NCBI GenBank assembly: GCA_030295235.1
Contig: AP026144.1
Location: 186,001 to 250,000 of the forward strand
Origin: Fistulifera solaris
Lineage: Eukaryota; Bacillariophyta; Bacillariophyceae; Naviculales; Stauroneidaceae
Direction: 5' to 3'
Length of the DNA stretch: 64,000 nucleotides
Shown: piece by piece, positions 22,751-33,267 of the stretch
How the letters are laid out: each line of letters starts with the position of its first letter
Numbering within the stretch: the first letter of the stretch is position 1
Position numbers and translations under genes: made by a program
The notes under the pieces: model-generated
What the model saw: the letters and a program-made list of their open reading frames with translations, nothing else
What the model was told of the DNA's origin: nothing
The model's database searches: none

Positions 22751-23729
22751 TTACTCCATTTGCGACGGATCTTGTCCCTCTCCTCCTTCGTTCGCCTTCT
22801 TCTCCAAACGCAGACACGTTCCATCTTCGTAAATACCCAATGCCCGACACCCGTCAGCCCAGTATTGCTTCCCACCACTCGCATTGTCACGACGCACCCG
22901 CAGTTTTCGGAGTTCCATTTTGATTTGCGTCGGAATGTGTTGACAGGCTTGACACAAATGACTCCCCGCCATGTTCTGCGCGGCTTGGTAGACACCAAAC
23001 AGCTTGGCGGGATAGTACACGGCCCCGCGTCCACGCGTCCGCAAGGGATAGGCCGCACAATGGCGACAACGGAGACCGACTTGTCCCAAGACGACGGGTT
23101 TTTTGCGTCCCTGCGTGTTGGATTCGACATCTTCTTGCGTGGCTTCAAAGACTTCCAATTGTCGACGCACCAGTATTTGGTACTCGGACAACTGTTCGGT
23201 ATCACAGGACATGCTCAAGACGATGCCCGCCGATCGGGGTTTGGTGGGTCGACCCTGCGGTGCTCCGTACATGGGCATAAAGCCCGGATATCCGTACGGT
23301 GGCATCATCATGTGTGGAGGAGGAGGGAACATTCCCGGGGGGAACGGAGACCCGTAATCTCCACTTTTTGTTTCGTCGGTCTTTTCTTCACTTTGTCGTT
23401 GTTTCTTGCTGCGGGGCGGCAACGGCATCGGAGCATTCTGATATCCGGGGGAAACTGCCCGGAGGCATTCCCATGTACGCCATCGGATGATACGGCGGTG
23501 GCATGGGAGGATATCCCGGGTAGTTGTAGTTGGGATACTGCGACAGGTTGTTGTTTCCCGTACTGTTGGGTGTCGATTCATCTTCTCCTTTGCGCTTGGC
23601 GGCAGGAGTGGATGCACCATCGTTGTTACTATCATTATTATGATTAATTGTTATTAGAGCTCCTCCTCCTCCTCTTTCTTCCTCTTCCTCGACTTCTTCT
23701 TCTTCTTCTTTGGTTTGTTTACCCGCCAT
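22751..23729 (-). CDS. Stramenopile Cys-rich zinc-binding-type protein
   Basis: About 325 aa from ATG 23729. The N-terminus is poly-Glu (coded by GAA/GAG repeats), then a Pro/Tyr/Met-rich disordered part (YPGYPPMPPPYHP, GMFPPPPHMMMPPYG). The conserved end begins QLSEYQILVRRQLEVFEAT and has GLRCRHCAAYPLRTRGRGAV, then FGVYQAAQNMAGSHLCQACQ and GGKQYWADGCRALGIYEDG. The two CxxC pairs plus His suggest a zinc site. I recall many diatom predicted proteins with this block; the function is unknown, and a DNA or RNA role is only a guess. The frame changes by +1 at the G5 run 23447-23451, where dropping one base links GMPPGSFP to GYQNAPMPLPPRSKK. Confidence 0.75.
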
Positions 23730-24632
23730 TTTGGAATCATCATCTATTGTTGACGCAAAAAGTGAGCGTTATTGTTCCTTTTCTCAAATTGGAAAGCCTG
23801 CGCGCATTGTCGTTCGCATGATGCGTACAATAAACGTACCTTCCCGGGTGACTTGGGCTTCTTCTTTCGACATGATGTCTTTCCTTATTTATCCGACACG
23901 AATTTTTGCGTATTTTCAATCTCGAAATGCCGATCCCTTCCGATGCAATCAAGAGAGGACCTCACAAAACTCACGCACCAAAAGAGAGATTGAATGAAGA
24001 GAGAGGACGGTTTTTATGGATGATGGTGCGAACGTTGGCTGGTGTCGTAAAACGCAGCAAGAAGTTCCCCACTTGCGAAGAGAACGGAGAGGATGTTTTT
24101 GGCGGCGATTTTAGTATGATATCAAGTGTAATATGTAATTTTACCTATGCCATAGTATTATAAAAATTTGCAATTCCCTACCCGCTAAATACATTTAATC
24201 AACGGCTTGATATTTCCGTTGATTTCACTTAAAAGTTTAAATGGCAAAACTCCATTCGGGACGTGGGACAAAGACAATGCTTCCATGAATGAACCGAGAA
24301 ATCGGTCCCGCACTGGAGCAAGGTACGTACGACGTACCGTTCGGGAGCGCATTATTTTTTTGTTGTTAAAAATTGATAACGATCCTCCGCCAAATACGGG
24401 TACAGTAGGACCATCAAGAAAGACAAAACATCCAACATTGAGAGCATAGAGATCCTTATGTTTCTTGGTAGTGCTTTAGAACAACAATAATTCACAGGGA
24501 CGCTACTCGTACGTGTGTGAAGCCATCGACGGCAAGCCAGATACGATGGACGAATTCGAACGAGATACGCGAAGAAGAAGTAGGAGAGTTTTTGTCAAGG
24601 ATTCGCGCCCTTTTGATCGTTTCTCGTCACCA
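23730..24632. other. Divergent intergenic region
   Basis: About 900 bp between the zinc-binding gene (minus) and the CPBP protease gene (plus). Short frames have no support. Two inverted repeats are clear: AATCAACGG at 24197-24205 with CCGTTGATT at 24216-24224, and GGTACG-N5-CGTACC near 24322. They could be operator-like sites or hairpins; nothing more can be said. Confidence 0.5.
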
Positions 24633-26135
24633 ATGCGTAGCAGACGAAAACGAAAATCAATACACCTTTCTTTGCTCTTGCTGTGCTTGTGGGGACTCAT
24701 TCTCTGCTTTCCGTCAGCGTACGCATTCTCTTCTTCTCTATCGAAAACTACTACTATAGATACAAAAAGAATGTCTTGTCATCCCCGGACGCACCGCCAG
24801 TTGCATTCGTCGCAAACACTCGACGATTCGGAACCGGACAAGTTAAAAACATGGCAATCTACACTCTCCACTGGGTCGCAGCGAGTTCTAACAACTATAC
24901 ACTCATCGCCATGGTTGCAACTGATCACCGTCTTTGTAGGCTACACATTCCATCTGGTGTATTTAACACAACGACAATTCATTTTTCCGATACAATGGTG
25001 GGCTTCCCCGGGAAAAGAATGGAGAGCCTATCGATATTTTGTGGGGATAGGCTACGATTCGCTAGCGGGTATTATCGCAATGATGTTCTACTACCAAAAA
25101 TTTCGTTCACACAACCAGCAACCACCACCGGTGCTAGTGCCCCGGACGATGCCGTGGAAATTCCCTCCAGCACCTCCGTTGAAGACCCAGGCTGCTACCA
25201 ATTTAGTCGAAGCGATCCGGAATCAATATTCGTGGTCTCATGTCGTACACCGTGCCACGTTCCTCTTGACTACCATCTGTCTCATTACCGCGTATTTCGC
25301 GACGGGACGGTTCAGTCTTTTCTGGCAAGATCTATTGTATGAACTGTCCGCCAAGGGGTTTCCTTTGACAACTCCGCAGTTCCGCGCGTGGTCGGTCTTG
25401 TTGGGACATTTGTCGTGGGTCGGGGTGGGTTCCGCCTTGTTGTTTCTCTTTCCCTTTGCTCCCCGGTTCTTTCGACCAGCGCATCCACGCGAACGGGCGT
25501 CTTGGAACAGCGAACAATTGTCCAAAAAACCTTGGCACTGGTTCCGATTTCAGTTTCGTAAACCCCCAAACGGTCAATCCGTGTGGGTTTGGTGGTAAGT
25601 ACCCATGAATCGTTTCATTCGCGGTGTTGTTTTAGCTTAATGGAGTGACTGACTTGATTTGTTGCATCCGTTTCGTGAAACAAGGGTCTTGGGTGGCTAT
25701 TGTGTCAGTTGTTGGTTATTCAATCTAGCGGATTGGGCCAATCACTTTTTGTTACCCGACGCCGTTTTGCAGTTGTCCAATGAATCTGTCGTGTCGCAAC
25801 TGGTGGCACCCGAGTTCAACGACCGAACCGCGTCGTTGATAGGCTATATTGCGCCCTGTTTATCGGCCCCTCTGTGGGAGGAACTGCTGTACCGTGGCTT
25901 CTTGTTACCTGGATTGTGGAGTTGCTTGTTTCGACATAATTTTAGCTTGGCCGCTCTCGTGCAGGCAGTGGTCTTTTCAGCGCATCACATGTCTCTTGTC
26001 GCTGCATTGCCGTTGGCTGTGCTCGGATATGCGTGGGCTGTTTTGTACGGGCTTAGTGGAAATCTTTGGACGGTGTGTCTCGTGCACGCACTTTGGAATT
26101 CCAGGGTCTTTTTGACGGGTTGGTTGGGTCTGTGA
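24633..26135 (+). CDS. CPBP (CAAX/bacteriocin-processing-like) membrane protease, plastid-type leader
   Basis: Exons 24633-25594 and 25685-26135 with intron 25595-25684 (GTAAGT...AACAAG) give 470 aa. The start at 24633 is chosen because MRSRRKRKSIHLSLLLLCLW begins a standard signal peptide; the frame is open upstream, with another ATG at 24546. The leader ends PSAYAFSSS, matching the diatom plastid A-F cleavage motif followed by a Ser-rich transit stretch. Several membrane segments follow. The second exon carries the CPBP motifs APLWEELLYRGFLLP (E-E-x-x-x-R) and VVFSAHHMSL (x-x-x-H), close to the third motif ALWNS. These intramembrane metal-dependent proteases cleave prenylated or small peptides; plant plastid SCO4-like homologues exist. 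The substrate is unknown. The frame is intact once spliced. Confidence 0.87.
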
Positions 26136-26320
26136 CCTCGTACTGGAACGCTCATTTCGTTTGATGCAGGGTAAGAAAGCGACGCGCTTCACAGCTACTT
26201 AACAATACTTCATACTCCGTATTCTTTGATCCCATGTCTAACTAAGACCATTTCTATTAAGCTTTGTCCATTAGCATAAGTTTATTTTTACAAGGAAATC
26301 AGATCGAGTTCATAGCGTGT

Positions 26321-28166
26321 TCATGCTGCTGCGGGTTTGAACACCCCATATATTTTCTTTTGTCGATTTAACCGTCTTTGAATGCGCTTTCGTGCAACAC
26401 GGAATCGTCTTGAAAGATTAAGCCCACGACGAAAACGCCGCACTCGATCTAAAATCGATGTTTTCCATGTCAATCGTAATAGTTCTAGCACTCCTTGCCA
26501 CGGACGGAGAATTGGATCATTGTCGTCATCTTCGTATTGCAACGCCAATGTCGACGCAGCCTGCATTGCCGCCTCAGCGTCCACTTCACATCGGGCTTTT
26601 GATACGGAAGCAGCTGCAGCAAATAGAGCCGAAAGGGCCGGAAAGCCGGCAACCGCCACAGATTGCAGCAAAGTGGAGCCAAAAGTCCCCGTCGCAGCCA
26701 GAGATTCGAGAAAGGGTAATTCGACCAACGCTGCAGTGGCAGCCGCGCAAAAAACCGCTCAGGGCGGACGTGAAAGGCAAGATGGCCGAAGATCGAGCAC
26801 CTTGATTGGCATAGGTATCACAGACAGCCGCACTGCGTGCCTTGAGAGCGACCGCATCCGTAGCTCGCGCTATGTCTCCTTCGGCTCGGGCGAGATAGTA
26901 GGCCGATTGCACAGCCGCCAATGCAGCTACAACAATTGTTTTGGTGGGAAGTGCACCAGGGACCAACGATCCGAGAACCGGTGCTGGAAGCATCGATAAG
27001 CTAAAAATTTTCCAACGAGAGCTCAATGTCCTGCTTTTCCGCTCAATCATTTCCGAACTGGATAGCCACGACCGACCAACTAAACCAGAGCGTGCAAACC
27101 GTCTATTTCCTACTCCAATCGCTTGTCGACAAAACGAACCGCTTTCTTCAAATGCGAGACTGGCTACGGCTGCCGACAAAATTGCCACTAGCGGACAGAA
27201 CAAGTACACTTCGGTCGTTACTTGTACTGACGCCGAGAGCGAATCCAATAATACTGGTACCAGCAAAGCCAACGTCGCCGCAGTCGCCCCAATACCGACA
27301 CATAACGGTGTAATGGCTTTGGCACGTTCCGCTTGTGCCAGAAAACTCTCGGCTTCGGCCGCACATTGAATACAAGAAGCTGCAATTTCCTTTCCGTCGG
27401 CCACCGCAACACGACCCGTGTATTCGGCACCAATGCCAATCGCCGCCGTCAATGCCGCCGCCGAAGGAGCTAAGACCCCTGTGACATGTCCATTCAGTAA
27501 GAATGGTCCACTGGCCGCCGTAAGTACAGCACTCGACAACAAGGAAAACTCTAACATGGAAAGTTGCGGCTTTTGTCCGGCCAGTCGATCCAACTGTTGC
27601 ACTGCAAGGTCAAAGTTCCGTCACTTGTAATGTGAGCATTGGAGCATTGTAAAAGAAACAACAATACACAGCACTATTCATTTGAGCACTTACTATCTTG
27701 TTCCAAATTCGCCAAAGCCTCCCACACTTGTCGTTCTTTAACAGGATTTTTGATTGATATAATTTTTATACTTGTCGGGCAATTCCGAATTCTGTACCGC
27801 AAACGACTCTTGATATTCCAATAATTGTCGTCTCTGATTATTAATGACTGAACCGCCAATACCGTCAACTTGAAACGCCGATGAAGCACTTTTGATACTA
27901 CTCCGTCGATTCCGTGATTGCTCAAATTCTCCTTCTTTCCCCGCAACACGAGACCCTAGCCATTGCACTCGACTGAGAGCATTGTCTCCAACATCTGCTG
28001 CAAATGAAACGATGGAAGACAGTAGCCCAGGAGTAGAGGCAGCAGCATTCATTTTCATGGAAAGTGCCGATGCCGATGGAGAAAAAAACGTCGATACGAG
28101 GACGGTGGCAATCAGCATGTTGCTGTGTCGTATCCGTCGCTTTAATTCTTCCTGATGCCTTGACAT
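26321..28166 (-). CDS. Ala-rich multi-pass membrane protein, likely organellar
   Basis: About 584 aa, not recognised. From ATG 28166, or an internal Met 16 residues on, a signal-like segment MLIATVLVSTFFSPSASA precedes LSMKMN, resembling a plastid bipartite leader. Exon 1 runs to 27694; the intron 27693-27602 (92 nt, GTAAGT...TTGCAG) is phase 1; exon 2 continues to 26321. The body has repeated Ala/Gly-rich hydrophobic stretches (APSAAALTAAIGIGAEYTGR, TPLCVGIGATAATLALLVPV, VAVAGFPALSALFAAAASV) separated by A-A-E-A-E-x-F-like helices, so two or three copies of a membrane unit are likely. The C-terminus is Arg-rich. Two extra bases, in T5 27763-27767 and A6 26749-26754 (plus strand), shift the frame; skipping them gives continuous text, for example PDKYKIISIKNPVKERQVW. 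Confidence 0.7.
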
Positions 28167-28877
28167 TTTAGTATGATTAATCTATGATATCTTTTTGATT
28201 ATAAAGGAACGTTACGATGCAGAGATGGAGCGTTGTTATCTTCCTATTGTGATGAATATATAATACGTTATGTTTCGTTGGTCTGCGTCTTGTTTTCCGC
28301 AGTCACCAAAAAAATCGTTCATCCAAGAATTTCGCAGTGAAAGTGGCTGTGCATACGTCATCGGCCTCCATCGCATCAGTATCTCTCGTAATTGTGCGTC
28401 AGGACCCTTGTCAGGACCAGGACGAAACGCGGCACGTTTGTGTACAATGTCGCAGTGGTGATGATTTCTCATCGACTATACTTTCCTTTCTCCGCGACTG
28501 CTGTTCAGTGTTCAGTCATGAATAAGCTCCTTTGCGAGACATCTTGCCACAAGAAAGCCATTCCTATTCGTTGTGCTAGTTTCGTTTGTTACAGTAACCA
28601 TTACAGCAATAATATTTTTTTTAGCTTCAGTAAAGCACGCGTGAGGATGATAAAAAAACAATATATTATTATTCCTCTTAATGTCGAAACTTTTGGAGTA
28701 TTAAAGGATGATGTTTGAATTCACTGTCAAAACTCTGAATATCCCTAACCCTTTTGTATATCGGTTAGGGTGTTTTATTGTTGCATTTTTTGGCGTGCTC
28801 ATTCTTTTTTTTTTTCTTCTTGTTGCAGTTGAAGAAATCGTATTTCTCTCGTTTTTTAGTAGTAATTTTGATGCAAA
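28167..28877. other. Divergent intergenic region
   Basis: About 710 bp between the Ala-rich protein gene (minus) and the SDR gene (plus). It holds one copy of the shared hairpin motif at 28492-28524 and a T-rich stretch just before the SDR start. No coding or RNA gene is supported. Confidence 0.5.
28492..28524 (+). repeat. Shared hairpin motif, copy 2 (partial)
   Basis: CCGCGACTGCTGTTCAGTG followed by TTCAGTCATGAATA. It matches the 3' half of the motif with a short internal duplication. Confidence 0.5.
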
Positions 28878-30089
28878 ATGACAACCATGTCATGGTTCTG
28901 GATCCTTCCACCGGCATTAGCGCTGATTTATTCCTGGACCGCGGAACTCTTTTTGTTTCTGTGGTGGGAAAGCACATTCCTTCGCAAAGGCGCCATAACA
29001 CAACGACTCGTCGTGACCATCGCTTGTGTCGCAACCATTTTGGCTCCTCAACACGATCATCAAGCCCTGCTTGTGGTGAAAATCAGTATTCTACTCATAT
29101 CACTTTACTTTCTGTACGATACACGGACACAAGTGGTGCAAGGCGGTCCGCCTCCTCCTTTCCACACCCCGAGTTCCTCATCGTCACGCGTCATTGTCAT
29201 TACGGGTGCCAATACGGGCATTGGCAAAGAAACAGCACGACTCCTGGCGTCAGAACATACCACAATCATTATAGCGTGTCGAAGTGTCGTCAAAGCACAA
29301 CAGGCGGTCGATGACATTCGTCAACAAATATTGAAAGCCCGTATCGAATGTGTCGAAATGGATCTAAGTTCATTGACATCGGTGCGAAACGCAGCACGGC
29401 AGTTGCAACAGAAATATCCCGTCATTGATGTGTTGATTAACAATGCGGGTCTCATGCATGCTCAATACGAGTTGACTCAAGATGGATACGAACAGGTATT
29501 TCAAGTCAATCATTTGGGACATTATTTGTGGACCAGATTGCTACTGCCATCGGTACTCCGATCACCCAATCCCAAAATCATCAATGTCACCAGTAGTACT
29601 TACATTTTGGGCACACGAGAAAAATCGCAAAACAACACGACGGTTTTTCCATTTCACGATCTACAATGCAATCAAGGACGTGCCTATACCTTGTTTGGAC
29701 AATACGGTGTCTCCAAATTGGCCAATATCTATTTTACCATGTCGTTGGCACAGAAATATACCAACATTCAATGTTGTGCGGTACATCCTGGCTTGGTACG
29801 AACCGATGTCGTCCGCAACATGCCGTGGTATTTGCGTTATCCGAATCAAATCTTTGGTTGGTTGATCCAAGCCTTACAAAAAACACCCACCCAAGGTGCG
29901 TGGGGGACCGTACATGCTACCAATATGAATGTGCAATCGGGATTGTATTGGGTGAATCGTAAACCACAGCCGTTGCGAGGTGTTACACCGATCCAAGTAT
30001 CGGAAGAAGCCGAGCAATTGTGGATGGAATCCGCGAAATTAGTCCAGCTTCCTCCCCAAGATAATGTCGGTTTAGCATCGAAGCAATAA
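28878..30089 (+). CDS. Short-chain dehydrogenase/reductase, retinol dehydrogenase-like
   Basis: An intact frame of 403 aa. ATG 28878 is chosen because the first ~95 residues form two or three membrane segments (WFWILPPALALIYSW, LLVVKISILLISLYFLY) that anchor it, probably in the ER or an inner membrane. The Rossmann domain follows: VIVITGANTGIGKETARLLA (cofactor Gly motif), CRS after strand 2 (suggests NADP), DLSSLTSVR, INNAGLM (NNAG), VTSS with the catalytic Ser, and YGVSK (Tyr-x-x-x-Lys), then HPGLVRTD. It fits the RDH11-14/WWOX-like group that reduces lipid aldehydes or ketones. The substrate cannot be read from the sequence. Confidence 0.9.
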   Translation: MTTMSWFWILPPALALIYSWTAELFLFLWWESTFLRKGAITQRLVVTIACVATILAPQHDHQALLVVKISILLISLYFLYDTRTQVVQGGPPPPFHTPSSSSSRVIVITGANTGIGKETARLLASEHTTIIIACRSVVKAQQAVDDIRQQILKARIECVEMDLSSLTSVRNAARQLQQKYPVIDVLINNAGLMHAQYELTQDGYEQVFQVNHLGHYLWTRLLLPSVLRSPNPKIINVTSSTYILGTREKSQNNTTVFPFHDLQCNQGRAYTLFGQYGVSKLANIYFTMSLAQKYTNIQCCAVHPGLVRTDVVRNMPWYLRYPNQIFGWLIQALQKTPTQGAWGTVHATNMNVQSGLYWVNRKPQPLRGVTPIQVSEEAEQLWMESAKLVQLPPQDNVGLASKQ

Positions 30090-30212
30090 TAAACAACCAG
30101 CACATTTTATGCGTAACGAACAATAGCTGAGAATTTTCTTCGCTTAACATCTTATATATCTATTTGTCGTGGTGGCTCTTTTTTTCCTTGTTTGATTCCC
30201 TGACATATGCTT

Positions 30213-31520
30213 TTACTTGCGGGGCTTACGACCCACCATGAGGTACATGGCCGTAAACAAACCTTCCTTTCCGGCATCCCGCAAGGCAAATCCACCGGCT
30301 TGTAAGACTTTTTGTGTCTTGATGGTACCTTTGGGTGCCAACCAGAAGAATTCCAAACTGTAAATCATGATATTGGTGAGAATGGCTCCCAACCAATTGA
30401 ATTGGAATCGCTGCGAAAGCGGATTCCACGACGGCAGGAGGGGCGTGTACCACACTTGGACGTTGGGAGTGAGAGCGAGATCTTTCTCCACAATGGGTTC
30501 GAAACCCGCCGCTTGCAGGGCTTCCCAACACACCGTCGTGGTGGTAATATCCGGTAGACCGTTGCCCAATTCAATATCCCGTTTCATGCGGACGTGTTCC
30601 GCATTGTTGGGATCGAAGCGGTCGGTCAAACACCACTCATAACAGGCAAAGACGGCTCCCGGCTTGAGTTTGTCATAAATCTGTTGGTAACAAGCCACAC
30701 GATCGGGAGCATGACACGTCGCTTCAATCGCGTAGGCCCCATCAAAGGTTTCATTTTCAAACGGCAGTTGCATAAAGTCTCCTTGTACTGAAGTCGCGCG
30801 ATGACTCAATCCCGTTTTTTGATTGAGTTCATTCCCACGCTGCACTTGATAGGGATTGAGTGTAATACCGGTGATTTTGGCAGCCACAAATTGACACAAG
30901 TTGCGCATCGGACCACCAACGCCACAACCGACATCCAGAATGTGCGTGGACGGATCACTCAAACAACGCGATCCGAGATGCGCAGCGAGTTGATACTCGT
31001 GTCGTTGGATCGACTGGTGAAAGGATTCTTTGGGGTATTGATAGGAAAAGTGAAAGGAACTGCCCCATCCCCATTCATAAAAAGACGGTAGCCAAGTCGT
31101 AATAGGAATTGACTAACGAACTGTACTGTTCGTTGCGTTCGTTGGTGGAGGTAGTAGTAGAATGCAATTCGTTGTACTTGTCGACGCTGTTGTTGACGGA
31201 TTCACCGGAAGTGAGTCGTTTTTCCTGAAGGAATCAAGAAAGAAAAAATGAGTGATTGATTGAGTGAGTGAGCGAGTGAGTGAGTGTTTTAGATGGATAC
31301 AAAGTACAACAAGGAGTAAAAGAGATCATTATTTTTGACTCACATGAGCCGAAAGTTGACGCCAGAATGTAAAACAACGTCCGATGGGATCGGCGGAAGT
31401 AAAGAGTTGTACCGCCATGACACTTCCGATCACAACTCCTCCGGCTGCCAAAACGGGCGTCGAATCAACTTCCAACAATAAGTTCATCAACGATGCTTTC
31501 GTTTCTTTGAAGCTCTTCAT
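30213..31520 (-). CDS. ERG6: Sterol C-24 methyltransferase
   Basis: Adds a methyl group from S-adenosylmethionine to the sterol side chain. Exon 1 31520-31344 and exon 2 31224-30213 with intron 31343-31225 (119 nt, GTGAGT...CTTCAG) give ~395 aa. Exon 1 codes a membrane-like N-terminus (VLAAGGVVIGSVMAVQLF). Exon 2 has the family blocks: NSYYDLATVFYEWGWG and SFHFSYQYPKESF (sterol-binding region I), ILDVGCGVGGPMRN (SAM site), EATCHAPD, then YEWCLTDRFDPNN and IELGNGLPDI, diagnostic for sterol rather than other methyltransferases. An extra base in the A5 run 31079-31083 (plus strand) puts a stop in front of YEWGWG; all else is continuous. It acts at the ER in phytosterol synthesis. Confidence 0.92.
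31248..31285. repeat. TGAG/TGAT microsatellite in SMT intron
   Basis: Imperfect tetranucleotide units (GATTGAGTGAGTGAGCGAG and following) inside the intron of the sterol methyltransferase gene. Confidence 0.75.
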
Positions 31521-31709
31521 TTTAACGAATGTATGCAGCAACTATGTCAATAAAGAAAAGCGTCAATTACAGTTTCTTGAACTTCCTTGTGTTGAGACGA
31601 CTCCTCGTTTTATTTCAATCAATCAAAACAGACAACGGCTGCTGCATGCTATGGGCTATGGGGTACTTGATAAAAAAAGCGTTCGTCATTGCCGAGAGGG
31701 AGAGGATCC

Positions 31710-31806
31710 CCACATTTTCTGGACACGTGAAAACACCACATGTCCACATTTTCTGGGTACGTGAAAACACCACATGCCCACATCTTCTGGGTACGTGAAA
31801 AGAACA
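31710..31806. repeat. Three 34-bp tandem repeats
   Basis: Units start at 31710, 31744 and 31778 with the pattern CCACATTTTCTGG, then two variable bases, ACGTGAAAACACCACATG. The core TTTTCTGG..ACGTGA also occurs at 20652-20727. The CACGTG or TACGTG inside could be a bZIP/bHLH-type site. Confidence 0.75.
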
Positions 31807-31821
31807 GACTATAGACCCAAA

Positions 31822-31864
31822 GTGTTGACCGTTTTTCGACAAGACTCAAGCTCAGTCCTGAGTA
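31822..31864 (+). repeat. Shared hairpin motif, copy 3
   Basis: Begins GTGTTGACCGTTTTTCG exactly as at 20247, preceded by ACTATAG in both places. The 3' half (GACTCAAGCTCAGTC) has diverged but keeps a dyad. Confidence 0.6.
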
Positions 31865-32076
31865 TGAACAATGATGATGATTCTTCGCTAGTCGCTATTC
31901 CTACGTATCCGACTTATTCCGATCGGCGGACGCGGTGACATTTTCGCAAAACGACTTCGACCCTCGTTTCTCGTCCATAAAGTTCTTGCATGTTTAAAAA
32001 AAGTTATGCGAAAATATCATCCAGGACCTAACATTGAACCAATACATTTCATATAGATAATTAGACTTCACTTAGA

Positions 32077-33267
32077 ATGAATCATCGACGGGAACTTTCC
32101 GCTTCTCGCTCTTGTCATTATGCTATCCTCCGTGAACCGACCTTTGTCTCCAAATGCCGGCAGTCTCTCCTTCATGGCTCACGTCTTGGGTTGCTTGGTT
32201 TATTGCTGATTGCGTGCTGTTCAACTACAATTAGAGCGGCATCTTCGAGAACGACAACCACGGTATCCATAGTGCACGGAAGACACAACACAAAAGCCAT
32301 CACCTGCCAAAGTCGGTGGTGCTGTTCGTCTACAGTCAAACAAACGATACCGTCCCGACAATTACCCACAGACAACAAAAAGAACGTTCCGATTCTGGCG
32401 AAACCCTTCTCGAAAGCTTGGTGGTGGTATCATGTACGTGTCGGATGGTCCGGGGGCATTGCCGGGGCCGTCGGCACCACCTTGTTGTATCCGATCGATT
32501 CGGCCAAAACATTGCGACAAGCGAATCCGGAACAATTTCCTAGTGTCTGGGCGGCCTTGTGGTCGTCCCGTCAGTGGTATCGGGGCGTCGTTCCGGCGGC
32601 CGTGGGTGCCATTCCGGCATCGGCCTTGTATTTCGGGGCCTATGAAGCCATGAAGTCGTTGCTATTGCAGGTCCAAGTGCAACGACAACCCGCCCACCAG
32701 CCACCGACGGTGTCGTCGCGACTCTTATTACACGCCAGTGCGGCTGCTTCCGGGAATATTTTGAGTAGTATGATCTTTGTACCGAAAGAATTCATCAAGC
32801 AGCAATTGCAATACGGATCATCTACGAGTATACAACATTGTTTGGCGCAGCATGGCTTGCGAGGCTTGTATCGGGGATATCAAGCGACCTTGCTACGCAA
32901 CATTCCTTCGGCGGCATTACGATTTGTTTTGTACGAAGAATTAAAGTATGCACTGTATACATCGAGAGGTGAAGAAGCCGTGGGTTCGTGGCGGTTGTTT
33001 GCGGCGGGAGCTGTGTCGGGAGCACTCGCCAGTGGCTTTCTCACACCCATGGATGTTCTCAAGACGCGCATGTCGGTAGGACAATGTCCGGTGGACCTGC
33101 CGGGTTGCTTCCATCATGTACTGGATACCGCCGGATGGACAGCTTTGTATGCGGGGGCTGGTTCGCGCATGTTGTTCTCGGGACTGTTTTCAGCAGCGGG
33201 TTTTGGTACTTTTGAAACAGTCAAGCGGTGGATGAAAGTCTCTTCACGCACAACGGTGCGTGAATAA
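32077..33267 (+). CDS. Mitochondrial carrier family protein (SAM carrier-like)
   Basis: An intact frame of 396 aa. Three carrier repeats are visible: GGIAGAVGTTLLYPIDSAKT (first signature, P-x-D-x-x-K), ASGNILSSMIFVPKEFIKQQ (second, P-x-E-x-x-K) and AAGAVSGALASGFLTPMDVL then KTRMS (third). LYRGYQATLLRNIPSAALRF is the typical end of a repeat. The ~110-residue N-terminal extension has a hydrophobic core (GLLGLLLIACCSTTIRAASS) like a signal peptide, so a plastid envelope location is as likely as mitochondria. The PIDSAKTLRQ form and overall size resemble SAM transporters. That would suit the neighbouring SAM-dependent methyltransferase, but this is only inference. Confidence 0.85.
   Translation: MNHRRELSASRSCHYAILREPTFVSKCRQSLLHGSRLGLLGLLLIACCSTTIRAASSRTTTTVSIVHGRHNTKAITCQSRWCCSSTVKQTIPSRQLPTDNKKNVPILAKPFSKAWWWYHVRVGWSGGIAGAVGTTLLYPIDSAKTLRQANPEQFPSVWAALWSSRQWYRGVVPAAVGAIPASALYFGAYEAMKSLLLQVQVQRQPAHQPPTVSSRLLLHASAAASGNILSSMIFVPKEFIKQQLQYGSSTSIQHCLAQHGLRGLYRGYQATLLRNIPSAALRFVLYEELKYALYTSRGEEAVGSWRLFAAGAVSGALASGFLTPMDVLKTRMSVGQCPVDLPGCFHHVLDTAGWTALYAGAGSRMLFSGLFSAAGFGTFETVKRWMKVSSRTTVRE

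Larger units (their letters stand above)
31521..32076. other. Divergent intergenic region with repeats
   Basis: About 555 bp between the sterol methyltransferase (minus) and the carrier gene (plus). It contains three 34-bp tandem repeats (31710-31806) and one copy of the shared hairpin motif (31822-31864). Short open frames across the repeats are not genes. Confidence 0.55.

Noticed and set aside
22760-23647. 295-codon plus-strand frame opposite the zinc-binding gene
   Set aside because: Antisense shadow; the minus strand carries the conserved Cys motifs.
26382-26999. 205-codon plus-strand frame opposite the Ala-rich gene
   Set aside because: Antisense shadow of a GC-rich coding region; no motif.
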